Assembly (NCBI GenBank): GCA_009801015.1
Contig: VHZZ01000006.1
Location: 920,918-974,031, forward strand
Origin: Silene noctiflora
Lineage: Eukaryota > Streptophyta > Magnoliopsida > Caryophyllales > Caryophyllaceae
Direction of reading: 5' to 3'
Length of the DNA stretch: 53,114 nucleotides
Shown here piece after piece: positions 1-11,064 of the stretch (positions are counted from its first letter, which is position 1; every line of letters begins with the position of its first letter). Below the pieces are notes generated by a model. It did no database searches, was not told the origin of the DNA, and saw nothing but the letters and a program-made list of their open reading frames with translations. The translations under genes were made by a program, and so were the position numbers.

Positions 1-340
1 ATTAAAAAATTAATTGGAGGGTTATTATTTATGGTCGACGCTTTATAAAAGCATCAATACAAAAGCGTCATCAACGTAAGGGGTTTGTAGTAGTGTGGTG
101 GTTGTGGAGGGTGGAAAGAGGAGGTGAGGGATGAACTATTACCTCTATATGGAGGTAAAAGTTACTTAGAGGGGGAGGTGTGTAACAATTACTCTCTTAA
201 TGGAGGGACTATTACACTATATTTCCTCATTTCTATATTTTTCTATCTCCAACCCCCATTTCTTCCCTCCATTTTTTTAGTTCATTTTAGCTTTATTACT
301 CCCTTAATAAGAGAGAAGAAATAATTGACTAGGAGGTAGG
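1..340. other. Left-edge intergenic DNA
   Basis: I see no gene or complete repeat here. An open frame at 124-324 is rich in Leu, Phe and Ile and has no recognisable domain, so it is probably chance. Confidence 0.4.
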
Positions 341-342
341 GA

Positions 343-798
343 TGACAATGGGTCGGGTTGGTTCCATTTACTTATTGGATCACATATTCATATCCATACC
401 CGATCCATATCCAAAATTCCAAAATTCATACCCGATCCATTATATTTTTTTTTTAAATCCATACCCGCTCTAAATTCATACCCGATCCACCATAAATTCA
501 AAACCCAATCCGAAATTTGACTTGACTACATAAAAAAATAATCTTATATAAGAAAAATTGAAATTTCAAGTTTAATAAAGCTTATATTTTACAAAAATAT
601 CCGATTGGATCGGGTTCAGGTATGAATGGATCAGGGTTGGATTTGGTTCGGGTTTTCCAATAGTGGATATGGATATGGATTTTTAAATAGTGGATCAGGG
701 ATGAGTTTTTAAAGGGTGGATTTGGATCGAATTTTTTCCTTCAGTTTGATTTAAGTTCGGTTCGGTTTGGACCATAATTGCCATGTCCGGGAGGAGTA
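343..798. mobile_element. hAT-like non-autonomous element, degenerate
   Basis: The block begins near 343 with GGATGACAATGGGTCGGG and ends near 789 with a sequence whose reverse complement is GGACATGGCAATTATGG, an imperfect terminal inverted repeat. The inside is built of repeated 'cccgatccat' and 'ggatcgggt' words in opposite orientation at the two ends. This fits common plant hAT-derived repeats that start with a GGATGGCAATGGG-like end. The flanks (AGGAGGTA and AGGAGTA) resemble each other but are not an exact 8-bp duplication, so the ends are approximate. Confidence 0.45.
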
Positions 799-982
799 TT
801 CGTTTACCTACCAACATTTTTGCAATTTGAAATGAATGGTGTAATGGAAAGCAAAGGACCACATCAAGGGATGGGTTTCCATAATGTCAGTATGGTTTAA
901 GGTTCAAATTGGTTGGAAATTGTAGCCCACTTCATTCTATGTTCATCTCTGTGATCTAAATTCTGCCAATTGTATGTATCTT

Positions 983-1539
983 GGGGTGTTCAATCAGTGG
1001 TCCGGATCAAATATCATATTGAATCGGACCATTTTGTTTGAGGATCGGAACTTACTTTATTTGATCCGGTTCACAATCTATATATACTTTAATAAAGCGT
1101 CTCCCCCGTCACAAATGAGAAATTGCCATACTTTAATTTGATCTTCGGTACGGTCCTGACCAAATTGAATGGGCCGTGGATCGGACCATTGATCGAACTT
1201 GTATAAGAAAAGAATCGTTGAGATTGTAATATTAATGATTTTATTTTTCACTCTGTTTCCGCATATTATAAGATGTGTAATTATTTATTTAAAACTAGTA
1301 CGAAAATAATGTTGTTTGTTTTGATCATTACGAACTTCTCGGCTTCTTATTTTGTATGCTAAATCTATGTCAATGAAAATCATATTTAGTCCATTTAATT
1401 CAGTTCGGTCCACGCATTTTTCTAATCCGAACTAGGCCGAAACCAATATTAATATGGTCTGATTCCTCAATCCACCTTTTAACCCTTATTTAATTTCCAG
1501 TTTAGAGAGTTTGGTTCAGTCCCGAACCAATAAACACCC
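983..1539. mobile_element. hAT-like non-autonomous element with imperfect 8-bp TSD
   Basis: The left end reads GGGGTGTTCAATCAGTGG and the reverse complement of the right end reads GGGTGTTTATTGGTTCGG, a typical hAT end (GGGGTGTTCA). The flanking octamers are TGTATCTT (975-982) and TGTATCCA (1540-1547), matching at six of eight bases. No transposase frame is visible inside, so the element is non-autonomous. The interior repeats ggaccat/atggtcc words on both strands. Confidence 0.55.
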
Positions 1540-1574
1540 TGTATCCACAAATCACAATGACCTAGACATTTAGA

Positions 1575-1770
1575 ATTTTGGACCAAACTATATCACTTTA
1601 GTTTACTAGACTCATTTTAGTTCAGTTTAACTCAACTTATTTCAACTGTATTCATCTCAGCAAATTTTGATTCAATTCAACTCTATTCAGCTCATTTCAA
1701 TTCGGTTTAACTCACCTCAACTCAATTAATTTCAGTCTAGCTCCATTCATCCCAAAAAAACAAGGTCTTA
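1575..1770. repeat. Degenerate 'ctcaactcaatt' short-period repeat
   Basis: About 180 bases are made of variants of ttcagtt/ttcaactcaa/ctcatttcaa. This type of degenerate, pentamer-phased sequence is common in plant MITE tails. No clean ends were found. Confidence 0.4.
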
Positions 1771-1796
1771 CAAGTACTTGGTAATACATTAATTTG

Positions 1797-2079
1797 CAGT
1801 AAGTGGATCATACGATTCATACCTCTGATGTACTACATCATATGATATAGTTTTTGAGTATTAAGATTAAATTTTTGAGTTTTATTTTAAATATTATGAG
1901 TTTTATTATAATGTTTTTGAGTTAATTCTTTTAAACATAAAGTTAAAAAAATTACCAATATAACTCAAAAACATTACATATAAGCTCAGAAAAACATTAT
2001 AAATCTAAAAAAAAAATACCCAAAAACTCAAATATAAATGAAGTCTGAAGTAATACATCAGATGTATAGTCCTTTTTCA
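1797..2079. mobile_element. MITE, same family as the copy at 27352-27614
   Basis: The ends form an imperfect inverted repeat around TACCTCTGATGTAC (left) and ACATCTGATGTATTAC (reverse complement of right). The interior is a loose palindrome of 'tttttgagtt' on the left and 'aactcaaaaac' on the right. The flanks cattaatttg (1787-1796) and cgttaatgtg (2080-2089) match at eight of ten bases and may be an old TSD. The right-end motif around tacatctgaggtac recurs in the copy at 27352-27614, so this is a dispersed family. Exact ends are uncertain. Confidence 0.5.
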
Positions 2080-2297
2080 CGTTAATGTGTAGTTTGCCAA
2101 TATCTTAACTGTAAAACTTGTTCTATTCTCCTAATTAAAAGAACAACTTGATAATATACAACAATCAATTTTACCTTAAGCTACACGCTTCAAGAAGGCC
2201 AAATCAATTGATCAAAATTGTCAAGAAGAATGAGTCTTCCACATGACTATTACTAACTCCAAGAGATAACCTAAAATTGGGATTATCTTTGTAAAAT

Positions 2298-2485
2298 GAG
2301 TAAGTCTTGCTTAAGACGGGTCGGATCTTCAAACGGTAAAGACTTCTAACAATATGAGTAGAGGGGACAAGGTGGGCCACCCCCATGTGTTCACCCCACT
2401 TGCCCTTGATGGGTCATTTGTGGGAGGAAATGGTATCCGTCTGAAAATTTCAGACGGATATGACGGTCTGAAATAAGAATTGGTG
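2298..2485. mobile_element. Mutator-type MITE with perfect 9-bp TSD
   Basis: The 188-bp element runs from GAGTAAGTCTTGCTTAAGACGG to a right end reading agaattggtg. It is flanked by the exact 9-mer TTGTAAAAT at 2289-2297 and 2486-2494. Nine-base duplications are characteristic of the Mutator superfamily. Its ends resemble those of the 23-29 kb MITEs, but the middle (cacccatgtg..ccacttgccc) has diverged. There is no coding capacity. Confidence 0.75.
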
Positions 2486-2494
2486 TTGTAAAAT

Positions 2495-3063
2495 ATATCA
2501 ACTTATTTACTTACGTATGTAGGGTACAGAGGCGGAATTATGAATGAAATTTATCTAGGGCTAAATTACTATGAAATATACTGAATATTGGTTAAAGATA
2601 AATTCAAACCGTTGGCAGATCCATGTTTGAATTTTCGGGTTTCAGACACACGGAAAGGGAAATTTTGTCCAATATTTAGGCGAAATGAAATAAAATTTAT
2701 ACTTTTATGCAAAACTCGCCTTAATATTTTGATTAGAACTCGAGAAGTAAAATTTTATGGATCCGCTATTAACTGTGGCATAATTTTCTATTAAGATAGA
2801 TAGTAACTATTTTAATTAATCTTGCATATTTCAACATATTAAGACAACCCAATATGAAAGATCAGCAAAAAAAAAAGAAGGTACGTGAAAAGTAAATACT
2901 TAATTTTTATCATATACATTTTTTTTAAGAATCAAATATTATACGGAGTATAATTATAACAATATAACACACCTAATAATAACCTGATCAAATATATGTG
3001 AGATCATGAGAAAATATCCATAAGAAATTGTCCATAAAATTAAATTTTGGATGACTTAGATAA
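2495..3063. other. AT-rich intergenic DNA
   Basis: No gene, RNA or repeat with definable ends was recognised. A short open frame at 2588-2794 has no domain. Confidence 0.4.
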
Positions 3064-3494
3064 TCCCTTATATACTAAAAGATTAACACACCTAACATAT
3101 TCCCGCTCAACTAAGCAAATTGCGCTCAACTTGCATATTTCTCGGTATATTCCTTTTTATTCTATTCTACCGCTCAAATAATATTTTCGGTAATATTCTC
3201 ACTAATGGAACCAGCTTCACTCATTGACGAGTATTGCAAGTATATACCGTAAATACATATACATATATACTCAAAATAATTTACACAATATTCATCAATT
3301 CCAATGGAGATTATCTAGCAATTTTCAAATGATTTACACAATTTGTTTTTTGTTTTAGTAATATGGAANNTGAAGTATTTTTACAATAATGTAACAATAT
3401 TTATGTATTTTCTTATTAGAAATAAAAATTGAAAATGTAGTTTAATAAATTGTAAATCTAAAAATACCNTGCTGTAGCACATGATCTATACTAG
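3064..3494 (+). mobile_element. Short Helitron-like element
   Basis: The element starts with TCCCTTATATACTAAAAG directly after an A and ends with CTAG directly before a T, which matches Helitron insertion between A and T. Just before the CTAG end lies a degraded hairpin, ccNtgc-tgta-gcacatg, at about 3467-3483. A TC 5' end, a hairpin about 10 bases upstream of CTRR and the absence of a TSD are the family hallmarks. At 431 bp with no Rep/helicase frame it is non-autonomous. Ambiguous bases at 3369-3370 and 3469 blur the 3' stem. Confidence 0.65.
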
Positions 3495-3564
3495 TATTAA
3501 TACTAATCTTGGATGACATATAGATAATATTAATCCTAGGTAGTTTGATATTTTTTAAAAAAAA

Positions 3565-3738
3565 GGTAATGTTAAATACAGCCCTAAGGGTTGTATTTAA
3601 GGAGGTAAATTTTTCCAAATTTGGTATTATTTTAGGAATTTATGACAGCATTGCACAGAAAATGATGTAATTAAGAACAACATTAAGTATTAATTTCTTT
3701 TTTTAACTTCTTAAATACAGCATTTAGGGTCATTTTCC
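3565..3738. mobile_element. Small MITE with 10-bp flanking repeat
   Basis: The left end (GGTAATGTTAAATACAGCCC) and the reverse complement of the right end (GGAAAATGACCCTAAATGC) are related inverted repeats. The block is flanked by ttaaaaaaaa on both sides (3555-3564 and 3739-3748). Because the flank is low-complexity it is weak TSD evidence, but a 9-10-base duplication would fit a Mutator-type MITE. Confidence 0.5.
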
Positions 3739-3960
3739 TTAAAAAAAATGGAACAAAACTTCCTTTAAATTAATCACCAAACATCTTGGCAAGTAGTTAA
3801 CCAAACTACCATTTGCACTTCACTTTGTTTGTGAATATTTAGTACACTGAATAATACTCCCTCCTATCCAGCCTATAGTTCCCCTTTCTCTAATATATGT
3901 GAGTTTATTAAGAAGGTGATAAACTGATAATTAAACTCGGTTTCATCTGATACTACTATC

Positions 3961-4134
3961 TTTTTTTTTGGTGTAAATCATCCGGTTTAATCCGGATTCG
4001 AGCCGGGTAGGACCATTAGGGCGGTAAAGCTCTCCCTCATGAGTTTCAACACTGCTGCGTTCCCAGGGCTCGAACACGAGACCTCTGGTTAAGCTAAAAC
4101 AACCCCTTATCAGTTGATCTAAGTGCTCATCAGT
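3961..4134 (-). mobile_element. tRNA-derived SINE with perfect 16-bp TSD (Au-like)
   Basis: Read on the minus strand, the element has a tRNA-like head with a B-box match (GTGTTCGAGCCC) followed by a body containing GGCTCGAATCCGGATTAAAC and a terminal A-run (T-run at 3961-3969 on the plus strand). Perfect 16-bp duplications, ATCTGATACTACTATC, lie at 3945-3960 and 4135-4150. The 'cgaatccggatta' segment recalls the plant Au SINE family from memory. The 174-bp copy lies about 1.6 kb upstream of the receptor kinase start. Confidence 0.85.
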
Positions 4135-4150
4135 ATCTGATACTACTATC

Positions 4151-5153
4151 GGTGACACATAATCGTGTAATGTTGTTAATTGAAAATTTGGATGATTAAT
4201 CAAAATCATTAAAAACGTCAAAATCAATCAAAGTCCGTATATTAAGGCACTAACCTCTTTAAATTAAAGTTATGATTTGATCAAATCCGTAATTATAGAT
4301 GACAAGCACGTGGTAGTTGCACTCGCACATGGCTAAGTACTGATTAGTAGGTAATTGGGTCGGTCTTCCACTTACTTTCCTCCCAAAGTTAACTTTTTTA
4401 CCGCCTTTTTCCCCCTTTCCCTTTATTTTTCAGCACGGTAAAAAAAACACAACATTTTTACATACCCATCACTTTTCTCCCACTTTCCATCCCAACCACC
4501 CGACTCATTAGCGGAGTCAGGATTTGAGAAACTATTTCAATCTTTTCATTGTACAGCTAGCCAGTCGGGTCAAATGTCCCGGCTAAATCCGTCTGCTCAC
4601 TGTTATCGACGTTGAAGACCAGACAAGAAAACACATAAATATCACTTTTTTCCCTACTTTACTACAAAAAGGATAATAAAATCAGTGACAGTTACGTAAC
4701 TAATAATTTTATCCCAAGTTGCAACCTGTCACAAAAATATCAGTAAAATTGTTTTCTCATTTTTTCTGGGTATTTCCATTTTTTTCTTTCATATTCGGCT
4801 GCGCAAATAGCTGGATTTTGTTCAAATTATTGAATCAAAATCAAGCTGTTAACTACTTCCCATAGTTCCCAACAGCTATTACCTTTTTTGTCTTTTCATT
4901 ACACAATTTCTTTTGGTTTTCAATATTTCTTGTATTTTTTGATAGAATAATAATAATCACTATCTGGGGTTGTCATCAACTTTTGCCCTTTTTTCTTCTT
5001 AATTACGCGTTTCAAGGTTGATTAAACTGTTTAATTTTTTAGTTTTGATTCATAATTTCTAGGAAGCTCAAAAGGGTTTCTTCTGATTTGGGTATATTCA
5101 GCTTATTTTGATCTTAATTTTCTCTTTTTCCTGCAGCATATATGATCTGAAAG
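4151..5153 (+). promoter_or_regulatory. Upstream region and probable 5'UTR exon of the HERK1-like gene
   Basis: This stretch between the SINE and the 5'UTR intron has no open gene. It becomes strongly pyrimidine-rich (runs of T and CT) from about 4740, as is common near plant transcription starts. I could not place a TATA box or start site with confidence. The 5'UTR exon probably ends at 5153. Confidence 0.45.
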
Positions 5154-5724
5154 GTACACTTTTTTTTGCTATTTTAGTTGGTAATTTATAGATGTTTATT
5201 ATTTATGTTAATCTGGTAGTTATCAGTAAAGTAAAGATCTAATCTTTTTAATGATTTTGTAACTTGATCTGCTTTGAGATTTGTTATCGAGTTAGTCTTG
5301 CTTAAGACGGTCTTCAACTAGTATTAAATGGACAATATAGCATGGAATGAGGTCATCTTTAGCTCTTAAGACGGTCTCAAATGAGATTTTATGTGACAAT
5401 TTGTTTTGAAAGTTGTAGTCTTTCGACTTTTCTACTATGATTCAGCTAATATGGCATGGAAGGAGGCCGTCCTGAACTTAAGACGGTCTTAAATGAGATT
5501 TGTTGTCTACAATTTGTTTTGAAAGTTGTAGTCTTCCTACTATGATTGAGCTTAAATTGTTGAATCTTGTTGACTTTTATGCTGAAATTAGAAAATGAAA
5601 ACATATCTGTGTCTTAAAAAGCGAATTTTGTGGGTTGAGATCTACTGTATGTTAGATTTGTACTTGGGAACTTTCCTTTTTGATGGGGACTAAGGATATT
5701 GAAACCCTAGATTTTTGGTCTGCA
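5154..5724 (+). other. Probable 5'UTR intron of the HERK1-like gene
   Basis: A donor (AAG|GTACAC at 5153/5154) and an acceptor (tttttggtctgcag|g at 5724/5725) bracket 571 bases that end 41 bases before the start codon. 5'UTR introns are common in plant receptor kinase genes. The intron holds an imperfect tandem duplication of about 110 bp: 5332-5447 and 5448-5551 share catggaRKGAGG, taagacggtctYaaatgag and ttgttttgaaagttgtagtc. The core 'cttaagacggtc' is also the end motif of the Mutator-type MITEs elsewhere in the window, so the repeat may derive from one. The splice sites are predictions. Confidence 0.55.
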
Positions 5725-5765
5725 GGAATAGGAATTTTGTGTACTGTGCTAAAAGAGGAAGAATC

Positions 5766-8240
5766 ATGGGCTATAGAGATTGTTTCTTCATGATGGTCCT
5801 TGTACTATCTTTAACATGCCTCATGGAGGAGGTGTGTGGCGATTTCTTGATAGACTGTGGATCACCTAGCAATGTGACTGTCGGTAAACGTGTTTTCCTG
5901 GCTGATAGCTATGCCTCGAAATATCTTTCCACTCCTCAAAACATATTAGGCAATTCTTCAGCCACTAACAACTTGGACCTTTATCATACTGCGAGAGTTT
6001 TTAATGGAGATTCGAGCTACAAGTTCCCGATTAGTCAGACAGGGAGATACTTTATCCGTCTTTATTTCTTCCCTTTTGCTGTTGGGGCTAATGACTTGAG
6101 CACTGCGAGTTTCAGTGTGTCTGCTCAGCAATTTTCACTCCTTAGTGATTTTACTCCTTCAGGATCGGCTTCCATGAAGGAGTTCTCCATCAATGTGACT
6201 TCGAAAGACCTTGTTATCAACTTTCATCCCGCCCCGAAGTCTGTGGCTTTCTTGAATGCTCTAGAAGTTGTATTGGTCCCGGATACTCTGATCCAAGATG
6301 ATGCCACGTTAGTTAACCCATTGGGAAGCTTCAAAGGACTCACATCGAAGGGTCTTGAAACGGTTTTCCGGGTAAATATGGGGGGTCCCACTGTTGACTA
6401 CAACAATGACTCGCTTTGGCGAAGTTGGGTTCCCGACGATAACTTCTTAGAGAATAAGAATTCCGCCGTAAAGGAGAGTAAGATTGGAGCTGTTAAGTAT
6501 GCTAATTTTGCAACGATAGACGATGCACCCCCCAGTGTCTATGGCACGTGTAGAAGGATAAACATTCAGGACAACCCGACTGCTAATCTCAATGTCACAT
6601 GGGACTTTAAAATCGATCCTGGATTCCAATACTTTATTCGGTTTCATTACTGTGACATAGTGAGTGCTAGTTTGAATGAACTCTACTTCAATGTGTTTGT
6701 TAATTCTGCTCTAGTTTCTCTTGCCACTGACCTTTCTACTGTAACTGGTAAATTGGCTACTCCTATCTATAATGATTATGTCACAATGTTAGCGACTAGT
6801 AACAAGCTAAGCGTAGGCATTGGCACCATTATTGTTAATGGGAACCAACCCGATGGTATTTTGAATGGCCTGGAGATTATGAAGATGAGCAATGATAAGA
6901 ACAGCTTAGCTGGGGCTGCTGCTAATTCATCCGGGGCGAGTTCCAAGAGTCGTATAGGTATAATAGTTGGGGCAATTGTTGGTGGAGTCTCGTTGATTGT
7001 TCTGGCTTTCATTCTCTTCCTGTTTTGTTCAAGGAGGAAACAAAAGCTTTCTCAAGGCCATTCTAAAACCTGGATTCCTCTATCACTCACAGGAGGGACT
7101 TTCCACACAACGGGAAGCAAGTACTCGAATGGGACTGTTACCAGCGTGGCTTCCAACTTGGGATACCGCATTCCTTTTGCGGCCGTTCAAGAGGCAACAA
7201 ACAATTTTGATGAAAGTTGGGTCATTGGAATTGGTGGCTTTGGAAAGGTTTACAAGGGCGAATTAGGGGATGGCACAAAAGTGGCTGTTAAGAGAGGCAA
7301 CCCTCAATCTCAGCAAGGTCTTGCCGAGTTCCTTACTGAGATAGAAATGCTCTCACAATTCCGGCACAGGCATTTAGTTTCCTTGATTGGGTATTGTGAT
7401 GAAAAGAATGAGATGATATTGATCTACGAGTACATGGAGAATGGAACCTTAAAGAGTCATCTTTATGGTTCAGGACTTCCTAGTCTGAGCTGGAAGCAGA
7501 GGCTAGAGGTATGCATTGGGTCAGCCCGTGGGCTTCATTATTTGCATACTGGTTATGCGAAAGCGGTTATTCATCGTGATGTTAAATCTGCTAATATTTT
7601 GCTTGATGAGAACCTAATGGCCAAAGTTGCTGACTTTGGGCTGTCAAAGACGGGACCTGAGCTTGATCAGACTCACGTTAGTACTGCAGTAAAGGGAAGC
7701 TTTGGATATCTTGATCCAGAGTATTTCAGAAGACAACAGCTGACTGAGAAGTCAGATGTTTACTCATTTGGAGTGGTCTTGTTTGAAGTTCTTTGCGCGA
7801 GGCCCGTTATCGACCCAACTCTACCTAGGGAAATGGTCAATTTAGCTGAATGGGCTTTGAAGTGGCAGAAGAAAGGGCAGTTGGACCAAATCATTGATCC
7901 AGCTCTACAAGGCAACATAAAGGCGGAGTCACTAAGGAAGTTTGCAGAAACCGCAGAAAAATGCTTGGCTGACTATGGTGTTGACCGACCTCCCATGGGA
8001 GATGTCTTGTGGAATCTGGAGTATGCTCTTCAACTTCAAGAGGCTACTATTCCGGATGATCCCGAAGAACACAGCACAAACTTTATTGGTGATATCTCTC
8101 CTCAAGTTAGCAATTTCACTACAAATGATGCCAGTGTTTCTTCTGTCATGCAGTATGAAACAACAACAAATGTCGACGATCTTTCAGGTGTTTCGATGAG
8201 CAAGGTCTTCTCACAACTGGTGAAATCTGAGGGCCGGTGA
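5766..8240 (+). CDS. HERK1: CrRLK1L receptor-like kinase, HERK1 (HERCULES1) type
   Basis: A plasma-membrane receptor kinase of the Catharanthus roseus RLK1-like family. HERK1 and relatives promote cell elongation and act with FERONIA-class receptors and RALF peptides (established for Arabidopsis). The start is the ATG at 5766; an upstream in-frame TTG at 5715 is within the intron boundary. The 824-residue protein (HERK1 is about 830) has a signal peptide (about 1-25), a malectin-like ectodomain beginning [10 protein letters not shown] with Asn-glycosylation sites, a membrane helix near 397-420, and a Ser/Thr kinase. Visible kinase elements are the glycine loop [12 protein letters not shown], Lys509 in VAVKRG, HRD with Asp605, DFG at 623 and [13 protein letters not shown] in the activation segment. 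The C-terminus ends [18 protein letters not shown], the HERK1-type tail. No coding introns, as usual in this family. All catalytic residues are present, so the kinase should be active. Confidence 0.97.
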   Translation: MGYRDCFFMMVLVLSLTCLMEEVCGDFLIDCGSPSNVTVGKRVFLADSYASKYLSTPQNILGNSSATNNLDLYHTARVFNGDSSYKFPISQTGRYFIRLYFFPFAVGANDLSTASFSVSAQQFSLLSDFTPSGSASMKEFSINVTSKDLVINFHPAPKSVAFLNALEVVLVPDTLIQDDATLVNPLGSFKGLTSKGLETVFRVNMGGPTVDYNNDSLWRSWVPDDNFLENKNSAVKESKIGAVKYANFATIDDAPPSVYGTCRRINIQDNPTANLNVTWDFKIDPGFQYFIRFHYCDIVSASLNELYFNVFVNSALVSLATDLSTVTGKLATPIYNDYVTMLATSNKLSVGIGTIIVNGNQPDGILNGLEIMKMSNDKNSLAGAAANSSGASSKSRIGIIVGAIVGGVSLIVLAFILFLFCSRRKQKLSQGHSKTWIPLSLTGGTFHTTGSKYSNGTVTSVASNLGYRIPFAAVQEATNNFDESWVIGIGGFGKVYKGELGDGTKVAVKRGNPQSQQGLAEFLTEIEMLSQFRHRHLVSLIGYCDEKNEMILIYEYMENGTLKSHLYGSGLPSLSWKQRLEVCIGSARGLHYLHTGYAKAVIHRDVKSANILLDENLMAKVADFGLSKTGPELDQTHVSTAVKGSFGYLDPEYFRRQQLTEKSDVYSFGVVLFEVLCARPVIDPTLPREMVNLAEWALKWQKKGQLDQIIDPALQGNIKAESLRKFAETAEKCLADYGVDRPPMGDVLWNLEYALQLQEATIPDDPEEHSTNFIGDISPQVSNFTTNDASVSSVMQYETTTNVDDLSGVSMSKVFSQLVKSEGR

Positions 8241-9010
8241 TTTCTATCCGAGTTAATAAAACTCGGGAGATTTGGTATTTTTCTTGCTTTCTAACTCCAA
8301 CTTCGCTCCATGGAACACGACACAGTGTCACGTACCACGTACGGCTATCTTGTGAAAAAAGTTTCATGTTTTTGGACTAAAATGAAGTGTCGTAGTGTCA
8401 TGCCGTGTTGTATCATGTCATGTGAGAAAGTGAAATTGTCTCAACAAGCAACAAACATCATTATTTGTTATCTGTAGTTCGAGGGTTGAGGGCACTCGAA
8501 AGAGCAAGAAGGGTGTTCCTTCTACCAGAGTCTGTGATTTTGTGTTGGTACAACTCAAGTATTGTACATTTCATTAGCTGTTCATTTTAGGCTTTGGTAA
8601 TTCCATTGAGTTTTGGAAGGATTTGAGTTTAATTACTTCCCTTTATTTTTGTACAAAAGGTTGTACTTTGGGATTTGTTTATTTCTGCAATTTAACTATA
8701 TAATTGCATGTCGTTTCTTAGCCGACCTCAAATCATTTTGGGATTAAGGTTATGACGACATTGTTGTTGTTGTATGTCATTCTTGGCATTTAGGTTTTAT
8801 TTCCAGTATGAGTGACTTGCATTTACGATTTTTGCAAATTACACTATGCGACTGTCGTATGCTGCAGAGGTGATAAAAAGTGGCCGTATAATTTTACTCA
8901 GACAGTAGAATGTAAATGAGATTTAATAGAGGTGCCATGACCGTGTTCGTAACTGCAGTGTTAGTCAATTACGTACTTGTATTCCTCGAGTCTTGAACTT
9001 GCGATGTTGA
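8241..9010 (+). other. 3'UTR and downstream flank of the HERK1-like gene
   Basis: No second gene is seen. The 3'UTR probably extends to about 8600-8700, where T-rich and TGTA-rich sequence resembles plant polyadenylation signals; the site was not defined. Confidence 0.4.
8717..8776 (+). repeat. Retroelement-like tail with (TTG)n
   Basis: The motif 'tcattttgggattaaggttatg' (shortened here) runs into ttgttgttgttgta. In plants, similar 'ttgggactaaggctttgttgttg' tails terminate SINEs and RTE-type LINEs. Only the tail is visible and no TSD was found, so this is a tentative call. Confidence 0.35.
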
Positions 9011-9140
9011 TGAATGGTGGTGGTTATTGATGAACTCATACGTATGTCCCCAGTGCTGAGCAGACGAGCATATAAGTCCAGAAGGGATTCATATGAATGG
9101 TGGTGGTTATTGATGAACTCATGCTAATGAATGGTGGTGG
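9011..9140 (+). repeat. Direct repeat of a 29-bp unit
   Basis: The 29-base unit beginning TGAATGGTGGTGGTTATTG occurs exactly at 9011-9039 and 9094-9122, and its first 13 bases recur at 9128-9140. The spacing (83 then 34) suggests local slippage duplications rather than a transposon. Confidence 0.7.
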
Positions 9141-9237
9141 CTGTATAAAATCAACCAAAATAATTTAGTTTGAACAAATGTCTCTCTAAATTATAAAACG
9201 GGTCAAATAAAAGGAAAAACAAAAACAAAAAGACCGA

Positions 9238-10026
9238 GTGTTAGCGCTCAATTTAGTTAGGGGATTAGTAAAATTTAAGGGTGTGTGGGCCATTGATTTA
9301 AGGAATAATTATTTGGGCCTATATGACGAAATCGATCCATAAGTCGAATAGAAGCCCAAGAAAAGGACGTTGGACTAGGGGAAGTCTTCAAGCGCTCGGG
9401 AACTATTTCTAGATGATGCAAGCGGTTATTCAACCGCTCCCCATTAAGGAGTAGTTACAAATAGCCGGTGAATAGGCCTATGTAAAGAAGACATTTTCTC
9501 GAGCAAAGAACACAAGTAGAGCTGACCAAAGGAACGGGTCAGCCCGGGTCGACCCGCCACACTGGCTCCTTTTGGCCCAGTCCACTTTTGGCCATGTAAG
9601 GCCCGCCGAATTCATGGGCTAGGCCCGGGTTCCATATATCCAGCCCAACCCGTTTATTTTAGGAAAAAAAAAAAATATATGTGAGGCTCGCCAGCCGACC
9701 CGCCCCTGCCCTAGCCTGGGTCATACATCCTCCCGCATGGCCTGGCCTAGCCAAGTCCACCTCTCCCATGGGCCGGTTCAGGGCCCATCGAGGTGAGCCC
9801 GCCCAAACCCGCCCCGAGTACAACCCTATCCACAAGTACTCTTGTGAAGACTTTAGTTGATGTTGTGTTATCGGTTTTTCTTCATATACAAGTAATCTTG
9901 AAGATTTTCGTGTTCAAGTTTGAGAATTATTTCAAATAACCTTGAGAATTAAACTATATAGTGTTGTTTATTAGGCCGTACCTCTATAACCATGGATCGA
10001 ACCCTTGCAATTAAGGGTAGATCACA
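9238..10026 (+). mobile_element. Possible solo-LTR-like remnant interrupted by a hAT element
   Basis: A purine-rich run precedes TGTTAGCGCT at 9238, and the sequence after it has LTR-like character (TAGTTACAAATAGCC near 9460, then an R-like segment), resuming after the hAT insertion at 9839 and fading near gggtagatcaca at about 10026. No second LTR, primer-binding site or coding domain is present and no TSD could be matched, so this is a weak inference from composition and layout. Confidence 0.3.
9519..9830. mobile_element. hAT-like GC-rich non-autonomous element with perfect 8-bp TSD
   Basis: An unusually GC-rich block (many cccg/gggc words such as agcccgggtcgacccgcc) in AT-rich DNA is bounded by the exact octamer CACAAGTA at 9511-9518 and 9831-9838. 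Its ends, GAGCTGACC and (reverse complement) GATAGGGTTGTAC, are degenerate hAT-like termini. The sharp composition change coincides with the TSD borders. There is no coding capacity. Confidence 0.65.
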
Positions 10027-10500
10027 AAATGTAAGAGGTTAGTTACGACTTCTAGAAAACCTTAAGCTACTGTGTTTGTTTCAAGACAAAGAAATCTCAT
10101 CTCATCCACCAATATGAGGCACTACTATTTTATACTCAAAACGAATATGATCCTCTTGGTTAAACCGACTGTTTAGTTTAAAACCGTATCCGCCAATATA
10201 AAGGCTGCAAATTCCCGCGAATATGAAGTTTGGGCAAATCTTCCAACTCCGCCTATCTTCTCGTCGTCTTCGATACCTTGGCTCATACTTCTCCGCTTAA
10301 TCTCCGCATTTCGGTAATTTCGCCTTCTCACTTCAACCTAATTTAATTAAACTTAAATTAGTTTGATTGCATATAATTCTGTATTTGTTCTTAATTTTGA
10401 TTGTAGTGTAGATTAATATCATTTCTATTGATTTGATTTACATAAGTTTTGACAAATTCGAACTGATTTTTCGACTTTATGTGTTCGATTGTACTCGCGG

Positions 10501-10640
10501 TTGGTTAGTTGTTAGTTTAATTGATTGATTGATTGATCGTGCGATCAATTGATTGATACTGTAATGCAACCTGAATTAGTTTAATTGATTGATCGATCGA
10601 TCGATTAATTGATAGGTAGTGTAGTGCAACCTGAATTAGC
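10501..10640 (+). repeat. 60-bp imperfect tandem duplication, GATT/GATC-rich
   Basis: The phrase gtaRtgcaacctgaattag occurs at 10561 and again at 10621, each time after ttaattgattgat/gatcgatc tracts, giving a period of 60 bases. It looks like a local slippage product. Confidence 0.6.
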
Positions 10641-11064
10641 ACGGTGAAGTGTTCTAAGCGATAATTTCGAGTTTTTGTTTTCGGTTTTTTTTGAGGATGA
10701 TTTGTATTACAAAGGTGTGTGAATTGCAGCTTTTTTGTTGCTTGATGTATTCTTAGCCTGTGTTGTCACTGGTTTGACGACTGCATGCTTTCCTAGAACC
10801 ACTCATGTTATATAAATGATCAGTATGAGAAGCCGTCTTAGTGTGGGTGAGACTGTTTCAAATGTTCACTGAATCGAGTGAGACCGCATCACATAAGACT
10901 TGTTGATTGAGTGCTTTTGGAATGCAGTACTGTTGTGCAACTTCGTATTGAGCATTAAGAAGGGATAAAACAGAATCTTATTCGGTGACTTGTGTTCAAG
11001 GCATCTTTCCTCTTTGAAATTTTTATGCCTATATGCTGGTTCTTGTAGTTGTTCTATGTTATGG

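Noticed and set aside
5715..5765. N-terminal extension of the HERK1-like frame starting at TTG
   Set aside because: It begins with TTG across a likely intron acceptor (tctgcag). The ATG at 5766 gives a normal signal peptide.
9519..9830. GC-rich block as a transferred segment or CpG island
   Set aside because: The exact 8-bp TSD and hAT-like ends explain it as a transposon.
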